Below, piece by piece: positions 27,322 to 37,346 of a DNA stretch of 64,000 bases (position 1 is its first letter; every line of letters begins with the position of its first letter). Source of the DNA: Streptomyces pseudovenezuelae. GTDB taxonomy: Bacteria; Actinomycetota; Actinomycetes; Streptomycetales; Streptomycetaceae. A program made the translations under genes and the position numbers. Under the pieces are notes generated by a model. The model worked only from the letters and a program-made list of their open reading frames with translations. It made no database searches and was not told where the DNA came from. Location of the stretch: the NCBI RefSeq assembly GCF_001513955.1, contig NZ_KQ948145.1:648212-712211 (forward strand), written 5' to 3'.

Positions 27322-28845
27322 TCAGGCGCGGTACCGGAGGTCCTGCGCCCACCTCGGGGTGAGGGACCCGGCCACGCCCTCGACACCGGTGACGGCGTGC
27401 CCGGCGAGCGGTCCCGCGGACTCCTGGACGGTCCCGGTCACCTCGCCGGCGAACGGCCCGGCCTGACCCGCGACCGGGGCGGCCTCGCCGACGACGCCGC
27501 CCGCGAAGGCCGTGACGTCACCCGTCACTCCGTACGCCGGCGTCGTGGCGCTGTCGGCGACCGGCTCGACCGTCCGGACGACGGTGTCGACGACGGGCCG
27601 GACGGCCCCGGTGACACCGTGCGCGAAGGCCGGGACCTCGCCCGTGACGCCGTACGCCAGCTGGGTGGCATGGCCCGCCACGCCGTACGCGAGCGGTGGC
27701 ACGTCCCCGACGACTCCGGTCGCGAACGGCCGGACGTCCCGTGTGACGCCGTACGCCAGGCCGCTCGCGTCCACGACGGCCTGCCCGGCGACCGGCACCA
27801 CGCCGTGCACAGCGGTGTTCACGACCGGGGGCAGCACGGCCTCGGTGGTGTCCTGGGCGACCTGCCCGACGAGACCGGTGGCGTACGGCGGCACGTCGGC
27901 GACGACACCGTCGGCGACCGGGACCACGCCTGCCACCGTGCCGGTGGCGTACACGGCCACGCCGTCCCGGACGCTGCCGACTCCGGCGACCGTGCCGCCC
28001 ACGACCGGGGACACGTCCCCGACGACGCCGTACGCCGTCGCGGTCACCGCGCCCACGGTCCGCCCGACGGCGGGCGCGACCCCTTCGGCGACCGGCAGGA
28101 CACCGTCCACCGCCTGCGCGGCTACCGGCACCACGCCGTCCACGGTCGCCGTCACGACGGGCGGCACGACGGCGGTGACCGTCTGGTCCACGACCGGCGT
28201 CACGGCCCCGGGGACGTCGGCGGTCCGGCCCCGCGCTCCGGTGAGCGTGGCCTGCGCCGCGCCGGACGCGCCCGCGAAGGTGGCGTCGGCCAGGGTTCGC
28301 TCCGTCTCGGGGGCGAAGGCGGAGAGGGGGCCGAAGAGGTAGTCGACGTCGTGCTGGGGGGCGGTGGGGATGCCGGGCCCGGTGGGTGCGGCGGCCTCGG
28401 ATGCCTTGACGGCGGCTGCCTGAGCGGCGTTGGCCTTCGCCTCGGCCTGCGCGGCCCGGGCCGCCCTCGCGCCCTGGATGGCCGCGGCGCCCTTCATCCT
28501 GGAGCCCTGCGGGGTGAGGGCGGTCCTGGTGTCCGCGGTGTCGGTGCCGACTGTGGTGTCTGTGGCGTCGGCGACAGTGGTGGTGACGCCGGAGACGGCG
28601 GTGTCGACCGTGCCGTCGAGGGTGTCGGTGACCGCGCCGCGGGTGTCGGTGACGGTGGCGGTGGTGGTGGCGGTCGGGTCGGAGGTGACGTCGGAAGCGA
28701 TGTCGGACCCGGTGCCGGACGCCGTGTCCGTCGCGGAAAGGGAGGTGGCCGGGAGCTCGTCGGCGCTGGCAACGGCGGAGCCGAGTGCCCACGCACCGCT
28801 GACACCGGCGGCTATGACGAGGGAACGGCGGATGTTCTTGTTCAT
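27322..28845 (-). CDS. Secreted repetitive protein with 11-residue Gly/Val/Pro repeats
   Basis: 507 residues. Signal peptide of about 28 residues (MNKNIRR, hydrophobic core, ASA|DE). A Thr/Asp-rich stretch to about 105, a short Ala/Lys helix-like part, then from about residue 210 to 490 a run of degenerate 11-residue units of form YGVTGDVxPxA (for example YGVTRDVRPFA, TGVVGDVPPLA, YGVTGEVPAFA). No cysteines in the repeats and no LPxTG motif, so attachment is unclear. No enzyme motif. A structural cell-surface or spore-surface role is an inference. The adjacent upstream gene encodes another low-complexity surface protein. Confidence 0.82.
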   Translation of the reverse strand: MNKNIRRSLVIAAGVSGAWALGSAVASADELPATSLSATDTASGTGSDIASDVTSDPTATTTATVTDTRGAVTDTLDGTVDTAVSGVTTTVADATDTTVGTDTADTRTALTPQGSRMKGAAAIQGARAARAAQAEAKANAAQAAAVKASEAAAPTGPGIPTAPQHDVDYLFGPLSAFAPETERTLADATFAGASGAAQATLTGARGRTADVPGAVTPVVDQTVTAVVPPVVTATVDGVVPVAAQAVDGVLPVAEGVAPAVGRTVGAVTATAYGVVGDVSPVVGGTVAGVGSVRDGVAVYATGTVAGVVPVADGVVADVPPYATGLVGQVAQDTTEAVLPPVVNTAVHGVVPVAGQAVVDASGLAYGVTRDVRPFATGVVGDVPPLAYGVAGHATQLAYGVTGEVPAFAHGVTGAVRPVVDTVVRTVEPVADSATTPAYGVTGDVTAFAGGVVGEAAPVAGQAGPFAGEVTGTVQESAGPLAGHAVTGVEGVAGSLTPRWAQDLRYRA

Positions 28846-29018
28846 GTGTGCGTCAGATCCCTGGATCTTTGGGGAGCCTGGTGAGGCATGGGGACATCCG
28901 GAGCCACAGGGCTCCAGGGGGGTCCGTCCGGAGATCAGAGGAGATCTGGGGGGTGTCCGAACGGCCGGGGCAGACCTCTTCCGCCCCCGCGCGGCGGGCC
29001 GGCGGGGGAAGGTCTGCC

Positions 29019-30098
29019 CTAGCCGGGGAAGACGGGGATGTCCCGGTGCCTGTCCCGGGTCCCGGCCGCGTCGACGCGCGCGGCGGCACCGGGCACGAGC
29101 CGCAGCGGCGCCCGGTGGTCAAGGGTCACGGCATGCGCGTCGCCGTGTCGCGACGAGCCGTTGTCCACGGCCGACTTGCCGCCCAGGGCACCGCCCGTGC
29201 TGTCGGAGGGCGCCTGGTGCGCGGGGGCGTGGGAGGTGGCGCCGGCGGGCTGGGCCGAGTGCCGCGCGACGGTCTCGGCATCGGTGCGGTGACCGGCGAA
29301 CCGCGGTCCGAACCCGGCACCTGCGTTCGCGGGACCCTCGTCACCGGCCGCCTTCCGCGCCGCGTGATCACCCTGCTGGGGATGCGACGGGGAGGTGACC
29401 GGCGCGGGCAGGGTCTGGCCCGAGGTTCCGGGCAGGCCCGGCACGGTGGGCACACCGGGCACTGTCGGCAGGGTTGGCAGGGTCGGCCACGACGGGGTCT
29501 CCGGGAGCGACGGCAGCGTCGGCCACTCCGGCAGGGTGGGCCGCGTCGGTATACCGACCGTCTCGGTCAATCCCGTGGTCACCGTCTCGACCAGATCGCC
29601 GACCGGCTGCACGACTCCGCTGACCACGGCCCCGACGACGTCCTCGGTCACCGGACGGAGCACCTTGTCGCCGACCGGGTGGGTGAGAGCGTCGCTGCCG
29701 GGCTCGGGGACAACATGCCCCTGCTGCGGCACTGCCCCTGGCCTTGGCCCCGGGCCTGGCACGACCGGGCGGGGCGCGCTGCCCTTTGCCGTGGCCGTGT
29801 CTGTGTCCGTGGCCGTGTCTGCGACCTTGTCCCGGTCCCTGTCCGTCCCCGGGGCCGCGGCCGTGAGTGCGACCGCGCCCGTCGGGGCGGCCGTCGGCTC
29901 GGCCGGGAAGTTCACCAGCCGGCCGACTGTCCCGCCCGGCAACGCCCCGATGCCGTCCGCCGCCTGCGCCTGCTCCCCGCAGAGGAAGCCGAGCACGAAC
30001 AACCCGCCCACCAGCAGACCCACTTGCAGGGCTCGCCGCCCGACCACCGCGCGCAGCACGCGCACGGTGGCACCGGGAGAGAGCACTGACCAGCTCAA
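29019..30098 (-). CDS. Secreted or membrane-anchored Pro/Thr-rich surface protein
   Basis: 359 residues from a TTG at 30098 (AAGGA about 11 bases upstream); a GTG at 30086 is an alternative. N-terminal hydrophobic helix (LQVGLLVGGLFVLGFLCG) ending near AQA may be a signal peptide or anchor. The body is low-complexity: Asp/Thr stretch, VVSGVVQPVGDLVETVTTGLTETVG, then PTLPEWPTLPSLPETP-type proline repeats that could span the wall. C-terminus is conserved-looking and basic (RHRDIPVFPG). Same strand as the 11-residue-repeat protein, 173 bp upstream of it. Function unknown. Confidence 0.75.
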   Translation of the reverse strand: MSWSVLSPGATVRVLRAVVGRRALQVGLLVGGLFVLGFLCGEQAQAADGIGALPGGTVGRLVNFPAEPTAAPTGAVALTAAAPGTDRDRDKVADTATDTDTATAKGSAPRPVVPGPGPRPGAVPQQGHVVPEPGSDALTHPVGDKVLRPVTEDVVGAVVSGVVQPVGDLVETVTTGLTETVGIPTRPTLPEWPTLPSLPETPSWPTLPTLPTVPGVPTVPGLPGTSGQTLPAPVTSPSHPQQGDHAARKAAGDEGPANAGAGFGPRFAGHRTDAETVARHSAQPAGATSHAPAHQAPSDSTGGALGGKSAVDNGSSRHGDAHAVTLDHRAPLRLVPGAAARVDAAGTRDRHRDIPVFPG

Positions 30099-30301
30099 GA
30101 GGGGGTGGGTCCTTCCGTGCGACGGAACGAAGCGAAACGGAGGGGAAGGGTGGGGAAGAGTGAAGACTGTGGAGAAGCCGATCCTTGCACGGGGTGCCCG
30201 AGGTCGCGCAAGTCCCCTGTTACCGATGCGTAGTCATGTCCGTTTTGCTGGGCGAAGCCGCAGGTCACCGGGTCGACAAATCTCCAACGGGCGGCTCGGG
30301 T

Positions 30302-31597
30302 TCACACCGGGTCCGGTATCGGAAGCGGACGCTTCTCGATGGCCGCCGCCATCACCTCGGGGAACAGGTCGGGAGTGCAGGCGAAGGCCGGCGCGCCCAG
30401 CGCGGCGAGCGCGGCCGCGTGCTCCCGGTCGTAGGCGGGCGCCCCCTCGTCCGACAGCGCGAGCAGCGTCACGAACTGCACCCCGGACGCCTTCATCGCC
30501 GCGACCCGCTTGAGCATCTCGTGGCGTATACCGCCCTCGTAGAGGTCGCTGATCAGCACCATCACCGTCTCCGCGGGCCGGGTGATCTGCGACTGGCAGT
30601 ACGCCAGCGCCCGGTTGATGTCCGTGCCCCCGCCGAGCTGCGTGCCGAAGAGCACGTCCACCGGGTCGTCGAGCTGGTCGGTGAGGTCGACGACCGCCGT
30701 GTCGAAGACGACGAGCCGTGTGTCGATCGACCGCATGGACGCCAGCACCGCTCCGAACACGGACGCGTAGACGACGGAAGCCGCCATCGACCCCGACTGG
30801 TCGATGCAGAGGACGACCTCCTTCTTCACCGACCGGGAGGCCCGGCCGTACCCGACGAGCCGCTCCGGCACGATCGTCCGGTACTCCGGCAGGTAGTGCT
30901 TGAGGTTGGCCGAGATCGTGCGGTTCCAGTCGATGTCGTGGTGGCGCGGCCTGTTGATCCGGGCGCTGCGGTCGAGGGCCCCGGTGAGCGTGGCACGGGT
31001 GCGGGTGGCGAGTCGCTTCTCCAGGTCCTCGACGACCTTGCGCACGACGGCCCGTGCCGTCTCCTTCGTCGTCTCCGGCATCGCCTTGTTGAGGGAGAGC
31101 AGTGTGCCGACCAGGTGCACGTCGGCCTCGACCGCCTCCAGCATCTCCGGTTCGAGCAGCAGGGTGGACAGGCCGAGCCGGTCGATGGCATCTCGCTGCA
31201 TGACCTGGACGACGGAGGAGGGGAAGTACGTCCGGATGTCCCCCAGCCACCGTGCCACGGACGGCGCCGAGGCCCCGAGCCCCGCCGAACGCTCCTTCCC
31301 CGCCTGCCCCTTCCCGTCTCCCCTGCCGTAGAGCGCGGTCAACGCCCCGTCCATGGCGGCATCCCGCCCGTTGAGCACGCACCCGGTCCCCTCGGCCGCC
31401 TCCCCGCCCAGCACAAGCCGCCAACGCCGCAGCCGCTCGTCGGTGGGAGAGGTGGGGGAAGTGGGGGCCGGGGACGCGGGGGCGGGGGAAGCGTCGGCCG
31501 GGTGTCCTTCGGCCGGGGTGGCACCGGCCGCTGTCGTTGTTGTCCCCGGACTCGCCGACGCCGCCGCTGTCGTCGGGTCGTTCGGCTCGGTCGTCAT
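30302..31597 (-). CDS. VWA-domain protein of a MoxR/VWA system (YehP-like)
   Basis: 431 residues from the ATG at 31597, with a GGGGG site nine bases upstream; the stop of a 60-codon frame overlaps this ATG (ATGA). N-terminal Pro/Ala/Thr-rich linker, a middle helical region, then a von Willebrand A domain with intact MIDAS DQSGSM (266-271), a later threonine in GGGTDINRAL, and SDLYEGG. VWA proteins of this kind pair with MoxR AAA+ ATPases as metal-dependent adaptors. Last gene of the leftward operon MoxR, DUF5682, VWA. Confidence 0.9.
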   Translation of the reverse strand: MTTEPNDPTTAAASASPGTTTTAAGATPAEGHPADASPAPASPAPTSPTSPTDERLRRWRLVLGGEAAEGTGCVLNGRDAAMDGALTALYGRGDGKGQAGKERSAGLGASAPSVARWLGDIRTYFPSSVVQVMQRDAIDRLGLSTLLLEPEMLEAVEADVHLVGTLLSLNKAMPETTKETARAVVRKVVEDLEKRLATRTRATLTGALDRSARINRPRHHDIDWNRTISANLKHYLPEYRTIVPERLVGYGRASRSVKKEVVLCIDQSGSMAASVVYASVFGAVLASMRSIDTRLVVFDTAVVDLTDQLDDPVDVLFGTQLGGGTDINRALAYCQSQITRPAETVMVLISDLYEGGIRHEMLKRVAAMKASGVQFVTLLALSDEGAPAYDREHAAALAALGAPAFACTPDLFPEVMAAAIEKRPLPIPDPV

Positions 31598-31776
31598 GCC
31601 CGTACCCCCGTCCGGAACCGGTCCCAGAGCGGGACCACGGCCACGCTCGTCACCGAGCCGTGCTTCGTCCGGGACCCGGGCCTGTTCCCGGGGGCGCCGC
31701 CGCGCCCGTCCCCGACAGCCGCGGGGGCCGCCCCGTCGGCCCCGTCCCTCGATGTCCGCGACACCTCGGTCGTCAT
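31594..31776 (-). CDS. Small 60-residue protein coupled between DUF5682 and VWA genes
   Basis: Its ATG overlaps the DUF5682 stop (ATGA, 31773-31776) and its own TGA overlaps the VWA ATG (31594-31597), so it joins two genes without a gap. Nearly all of its 60 codons end in G or C, as in neighbouring genes. It begins ATG-ACG-ACC-GAG, the same as the VWA gene. The protein is Gly/Arg/Ala-rich with a C-terminal VAVVPLWDRFRTG. No family recognised. It could be a real small subunit or only a coupling frame that carries ribosomes to the VWA start. Confidence 0.5.
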   Translation of the reverse strand: MTTEVSRTSRDGADGAAPAAVGDGRGGAPGNRPGSRTKHGSVTSVAVVPLWDRFRTGVRA

Positions 31777-34535
31777 CCCGCCACCCCCGCAAGGTCGTTG
31801 TCATCGGCGTGCGCCAAGTCGTGCTCTTGGGACACGTGTTCGTCATCGTCTTCGTGGTGGTCGTGTTCGTCGTCCAGGCCGAGCAGCAGCCGCACCACCG
31901 GCAGCACCGCGTCGGCCCGCTCGCCGTCGAGACCGGCCCCGAAACCCGGTATCCCGGAACCGGCTCCCGCCGCGCTCCCCCGCTGACCCGGGCCCCGCCG
32001 GACCAACTCGCCCAGGGTGCGGCGCACTCCCGGCTCGTACGCCGAGAACGTGCGCCGCAGCAGCGGCAGCACATCGGTGAACGCCTCCGCCGACACCCCG
32101 GTCAGCCAGGCGTCGACCAGCCCGAGCAGCCGCTCGTCGTGCACGAGGAGCATTCCGCCGCCGGACCCGCCTCCGACAAAACCCTCGATCCACGCGGCCG
32201 CGTCCCCCGGCTCCGTCCCCGGCGACAGGACCAGCCCCATGAGCCGCGCCGCCTCGTCCTGCGCCAGTTCCCCGTCGTCCAGCAGCAGGCGCACGGCCCG
32301 CCCCCGGATGACACCGGGCACGCTGTCCCGCAGGGACAACACCTTCAGCACGGCCTGCCAACGACCACGAAGGCCACGGTGAGCCGGAGCCGGCGCGTCA
32401 TCCCCGCCGCCCTGGCCCGGGGCCGCCACCTCGACCAGCAGTCCCACCGCCGTGTGCACCGCGTCCACATGACGGCGCATCTCCTCCGCCGCCTCCGCGT
32501 CGAGGGCGGCACAGGCCGGGGGCAGTCCGACGAAGACTCGCTCGGCGAGGCCCGCGGCGACCTCCGTGAGGGCGCCGGTGTCGGTGCCGCGCACATCGCC
32601 GTAGCGCAGGGACCGGACGAGGGCCGGCAGGGCCTGGGCGAGGTGGCCGACGTCCGCGTCCAGCGCGGCGCGGTCGGCGAGGATCCGCATCACCGTGGGC
32701 AGGGCGTCCGGGAGTTCGGCCAGCAGACAGCGCTCGGCGAGGGCGGTGACGTCCGCGAGCCCGGACGCGGAGACGGCGTCCGACTCCGCCTTGGCGGTAG
32801 CGGCGGCGAGCACGGTCGTGCCCCACACCCCCGCCTCGGCGACCCGGACCGACAGCTCCGGTTCCCACCGCAGTCGCCATGTCTCCCGGAAGGTGCCCGT
32901 GCTCCCCCGCGAGGCCGCCGGCTCCCCCCACTCCACGCCCAGGAGCCGCAGCCGGTGCAGCAGCCTGCTGCGCCCGGCGTCGTTCTCCTTGCGCAGATCC
33001 AGCTCCACCTCCCGCTCCAGCGCCTCCGGTTTGAGCCGCAGCCTGCGCTGGATCCGGTCCAGGTCCCGCTGCAACGGCACCGCGGGCGCCGCCTGCGGCA
33101 CCTCCCCCAGGATGTCCCCGACCACCAGCCGGTCGTGCACCAGCGCCAACGGCACGTCCGAGCCCTCGCACATCACCGCCCGCACCGCGTCGGTCGTCTC
33201 GCTCAGGCCGGGCAGCGGGCGGCCGCGCATCGCCGCGAGCGTCTCGGCCAGCCGAACGGCCTCGATGACGTGCGCCGAGGACACGATCCGGTCCTCGGCG
33301 CGCAGCAGGCCCGCCACCTTGGTCAGCCACCGCTCGACGGGCCGGTCCGGCGCGCCGAACAGATGCCCGTACCAGCCGGGCGAGTCGATCCCGGCGCCGT
33401 AGCCGCTGCGCCGGAAGAGCCTGCGGTAGGTCCACGGCACCCATGTCATGTCCGCCTTGACCTTGGGGAGCCCCTTCAGCAGCGCCTTGTCGGCGGCGAC
33501 CGTGCTCCTCCGCCGCAGGGCGGGCACGTGCCACGCCCCGCAGACCACGGCCACGTCGTCCCCGAACTCCCGCTGCGCCGCCCGCACCTGGAGCCGCATG
33601 TACGCCTCCCGCACGAGGTCCCGGTCGTGACCGCCGGTCCCGTACGTCTCCCGCAGCACCTCCATCGCCTCTTCCAGCACGGTGAACGGCTCGAACACGT
33701 CCCCCTGCCCCGCTCGGCGGTGTTCGACGACGTCCTCCCACCAGCGCTCGGGATCGTCGTATCCGGCGGCCTCGGCGAGCACCCCGAGCGGGTCGACCCG
33801 GACGGCGTCGTGCACGGCCGGACCGTCGCCCGGAGCCGCGTCCCCGGCGGCGGGATCCTCCGTCCCGTCCTCGCCCCGGTCGCCCGGCGCCTCGGGTTCA
33901 CTCGTGTCCGGCGCCTCGGCGGCGGGTGCGTCCGGTCGGTCCGCCGGTCCTTCGCCCGCCTCGTCTCTGCCCCACGCCAAGGTGTGCGTGGCCGGCAGGT
34001 CGATGAAACGGGCCGGGACCTCGTGTTCCAGCGCCCAGCGGATCGCCACCCACTCCGGGGAGAACTCGGCCAGCGGCCAGAACGCCGAACGGCCGGGCTC
34101 GTCCACGGCGTGGGCGAGGAGCGCCACCGGCGGCCGCATGTCCTCCTCGGCGGCCAGCGGAATCAACGCGTCCGCCTCAGGTGGCCCCTCGATCAGCACG
34201 ACCCGGGGACGGGCGGCGTCCAACGCCGCCCGGACGGCCCGCGCCGACCCGGGCCCGTGATGGCGCACCCCGAGCAGCAACGGCCCGGCACCGGCCCCGC
34301 GCCCCGCGTGAGCACCGAGGCCGGAGGCCTCCCCACTCCCGGACATCCCGCCTCCCTGCGTCCCCTCGCCCGCGGACCCGGGAGCCTGCCTCTCCTGCCC
34401 ACTCCCGGCCTCACCGCCATGCACGCCACCCTCGCCCGCCGTCACGCCGACTCCGGTCGCCCCCTCGCTCGTGACCCTCGCGAAGCCGCCCGCCCCGCCG
34501 GTCGCGACCTCACCGACCTCACCGACCTCCGTCAC
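31773..34535 (-). CDS. DUF5682 family protein (YehM-like)
   Basis: About 920 residues. The GTG at 34535 has GGAGGAG six to seven bases upstream and is preferred over an upstream TTG (34616). After a Gly-rich N-terminus come LLLGVRHHGPGSARAVRAAL and VVLIEGPPEADALIPLA, typical of DUF5682. An acidic insertion follows, then VVCGAWHVPAL, WVPWTYRRL and a long helical C-terminal region ending in a His/Asp-rich tail (DEHDHHEDDDEH) that might bind metal. The family is found next to MoxR ATPase, VWA and SWIM genes; biochemical role unknown. Confidence 0.9.
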   Translation of the reverse strand: MTEVGEVGEVATGGAGGFARVTSEGATGVGVTAGEGGVHGGEAGSGQERQAPGSAGEGTQGGGMSGSGEASGLGAHAGRGAGAGPLLLGVRHHGPGSARAVRAALDAARPRVVLIEGPPEADALIPLAAEEDMRPPVALLAHAVDEPGRSAFWPLAEFSPEWVAIRWALEHEVPARFIDLPATHTLAWGRDEAGEGPADRPDAPAAEAPDTSEPEAPGDRGEDGTEDPAAGDAAPGDGPAVHDAVRVDPLGVLAEAAGYDDPERWWEDVVEHRRAGQGDVFEPFTVLEEAMEVLRETYGTGGHDRDLVREAYMRLQVRAAQREFGDDVAVVCGAWHVPALRRRSTVAADKALLKGLPKVKADMTWVPWTYRRLFRRSGYGAGIDSPGWYGHLFGAPDRPVERWLTKVAGLLRAEDRIVSSAHVIEAVRLAETLAAMRGRPLPGLSETTDAVRAVMCEGSDVPLALVHDRLVVGDILGEVPQAAPAVPLQRDLDRIQRRLRLKPEALEREVELDLRKENDAGRSRLLHRLRLLGVEWGEPAASRGSTGTFRETWRLRWEPELSVRVAEAGVWGTTVLAAATAKAESDAVSASGLADVTALAERCLLAELPDALPTVMRILADRAALDADVGHLAQALPALVRSLRYGDVRGTDTGALTEVAAGLAERVFVGLPPACAALDAEAAEEMRRHVDAVHTAVGLLVEVAAPGQGGGDDAPAPAHRGLRGRWQAVLKVLSLRDSVPGVIRGRAVRLLLDDGELAQDEAARLMGLVLSPGTEPGDAAAWIEGFVGGGSGGGMLLVHDERLLGLVDAWLTGVSAEAFTDVLPLLRRTFSAYEPGVRRTLGELVRRGPGQRGSAAGAGSGIPGFGAGLDGERADAVLPVVRLLLGLDDEHDHHEDDDEHVSQEHDLAHADDNDLAGVAG

Positions 34536-34626
34536 AGCGTGCTCCTCCCCGGCGAGGCCACTTGGAGTCGTCCTCGTCGACCGTGCCGACCCTGTCCCCG
34601 GCGCCGTACCGCTCAAGACGTGTCAC
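34519..34626 (-). CDS. Possible 35-residue small protein between MoxR and DUF5682 genes
   Basis: A GTG at 34626 has a strong AAAGGGGGGA about six bases upstream. The frame (start MTRLERYGAGDRVG) ends 17 bp inside the DUF5682 start. GC3 is mixed. It may be a coupling leader for the next gene rather than a functional protein. Confidence 0.3.
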   Translation of the reverse strand: MTRLERYGAGDRVGTVDEDDSKWPRRGGARCDGGR

Positions 34627-34693
34627 CGTCGTCCCCCCTTTGTCTCCGCTTCCCCGGGCAACCCGCACCGAGATCCCCGCCCCGGGTCGTCGT

Positions 34694-35824
34694 TCACGCA
34701 CTGACCTCCCGGCAGGCCCGGTAGAAGTCCTTCCAGCCGTCCCGCTCGCGGACGACCGCCTCCAGGTACTCCTGCCAGACGACCCGGTCGGCCGCCGGAT
34801 CACGGACGACCGCGCCGAGGATGCCCGCCGCGACGTCCGCGGCCCGCAGGACGCCGTCGCCGAAGTGGGCGGCGAGGGCGAGACCGCCGGTGACGACGGA
34901 GATGGCCTCGGCCGTCGACAGCGTGCCGCTGGGCGACTTGAGCTTCGTACGGCCGTCGGACGTCACCCCGTCGCGCAGTTCCCGGAAGACCGTCACGACC
35001 CGGCGGATCTCGGCGATGCCGTCGGGCGCGGCCGGCAGGTCGAGGGAGCGGCCGATCTGGTCGACGCGGCGCGAGACGATGTCGACCTCGGCCTCCACAC
35101 TCTCCGGCAGCGGCAGCACGACCGTGTTGAAACGGCGGCGCAGGGCGCTGGAGAGGTCGTTGACCCCGCGGTCGCGGTCGTTGGCCGTGGCGATGAGGTT
35201 GAAGCCGCGGACCGCCTGCACCTCCGAGCCCAGCTCCGGTATCGGCAGCGTCTTCTCGGACAGGATCGTGATCAGGGTGTCCTGCACGTCGGCCGGGATA
35301 CGGGTCAGCTCCTCCACCCGGGCCGTCATCCCCTCCGCCATGGCCCGCATCACCGGGCTGGGCACCAGGGCGTCGCGGCTCGGACCGTTGGCGAGCAGCT
35401 GCGCGTAGTTCCAGCCGTACCGGATCGCCTCCTCCGGGGTGCCCGCCGTGCCCTGCACCAGCAGGGTCGAGTCACCGCTGACCGCCGCGGCCAGGTGCTC
35501 GGAGACCCAGGTCTTCGCGGTGCCGGGCACGCCCAGCAGAAGCAGGGCACGGTCGGTGGCGAGGGTGGTGACCGCGACCTCGACGAGGCGCCGCGGGCCC
35601 ACGTACTTCGGGGTGATCACCCTGCCGGACGGCAGGGTGCCGCCGAGGAGGTACGTCGCCACCGCCCACGGCGACAGCTTCCAGCGGGCCGGGCGCGGGC
35701 GGTCGTCCTGCGCGGCCAGCGCGGCGAGTTCACCGGCGAAGGCTTCCTCGGCATGCGGCCGCAACGCCTCCCCCTGCTCGACCTGCTTCGGTTCCACGGT
35801 CGTCGGTTCAACGGACACAGACAT
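34694..35824 (-). CDS. MoxR-family AAA+ ATPase (YehL-like)
   Basis: 376 residues from the ATG at 35824 (GGAGGGGG upstream). AAA+ core: Walker A GVPGTAKT (98-105), a Walker-B/sensor region including LTRIPADVQDTLITILSEKTLPI, sensor-1 NLIATANDRDRG, and arginine finger region SSALRRRFNTV. MoxR ATPases act as chaperone-like assembly machines with VWA partners. First gene of the leftward operon; faces the SWIM gene across 157 bp containing an inverted DNA-damage-type promoter motif. By neighbourhood it belongs to the YehL subfamily, a known grouping; the assignment here is inferred. Confidence 0.93.
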   Translation of the reverse strand: MSVSVEPTTVEPKQVEQGEALRPHAEEAFAGELAALAAQDDRPRPARWKLSPWAVATYLLGGTLPSGRVITPKYVGPRRLVEVAVTTLATDRALLLLGVPGTAKTWVSEHLAAAVSGDSTLLVQGTAGTPEEAIRYGWNYAQLLANGPSRDALVPSPVMRAMAEGMTARVEELTRIPADVQDTLITILSEKTLPIPELGSEVQAVRGFNLIATANDRDRGVNDLSSALRRRFNTVVLPLPESVEAEVDIVSRRVDQIGRSLDLPAAPDGIAEIRRVVTVFRELRDGVTSDGRTKLKSPSGTLSTAEAISVVTGGLALAAHFGDGVLRAADVAAGILGAVVRDPAADRVVWQEYLEAVVRERDGWKDFYRACREVSA

Positions 35825-35873
35825 GGCTGAGGCCCCCTCCAGCTCGGCCGGTTCGGATCTGTCACCAACCGTG

Positions 35874-35890
35874 CACCACACCACTGACAA
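35874..35890 (-). promoter_or_regulatory. Candidate RecA-independent DNA-damage promoter, MoxR side
   Basis: On the minus strand TTGTCAGTG at 35890-35882, followed after 8 nt by CACGGT (expected TAnnnT, one mismatch). Lies about 50-65 bp before the MoxR start. Known motif: tTGTCRgtg-N8-TAnnnT, PafBC-dependent in mycobacteria. Confidence 0.5.
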
Positions 35891-35951
35891 TGCGATCCGA
35901 CCTGCGGAAACGTGCTCGCGAGGGCCGGAGAGGCGGTCGGCCCGGGGCCGA

Positions 35952-35974
35952 TTGTCAGTGGGGGGATCTACCTT
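35952..35974 (+). promoter_or_regulatory. RecA-independent DNA-damage promoter motif, SWIM side
   Basis: TTGTCAGTG (35952-35960), 8 nt, TACCTT (35969-35974): full match to the tTGTCRgtg-N8-TAnnnT motif of PafBC-controlled promoters. The -10 ends 7 nt before the ATG at 35982, which predicts a leaderless mRNA and explains the missing ribosome site. Confidence 0.7.
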
Positions 35975-35981
35975 CGATGAC

Positions 35982-37339
<1,358 letters not shown>

Positions 37340-37346
<7 letters not shown>

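Noticed and set aside
34535..34616. TTG at 34616 as the DUF5682 start
   Set aside because: The ribosome site is too far upstream, whereas the GTG at 34535 has GGAGGAG at good spacing.
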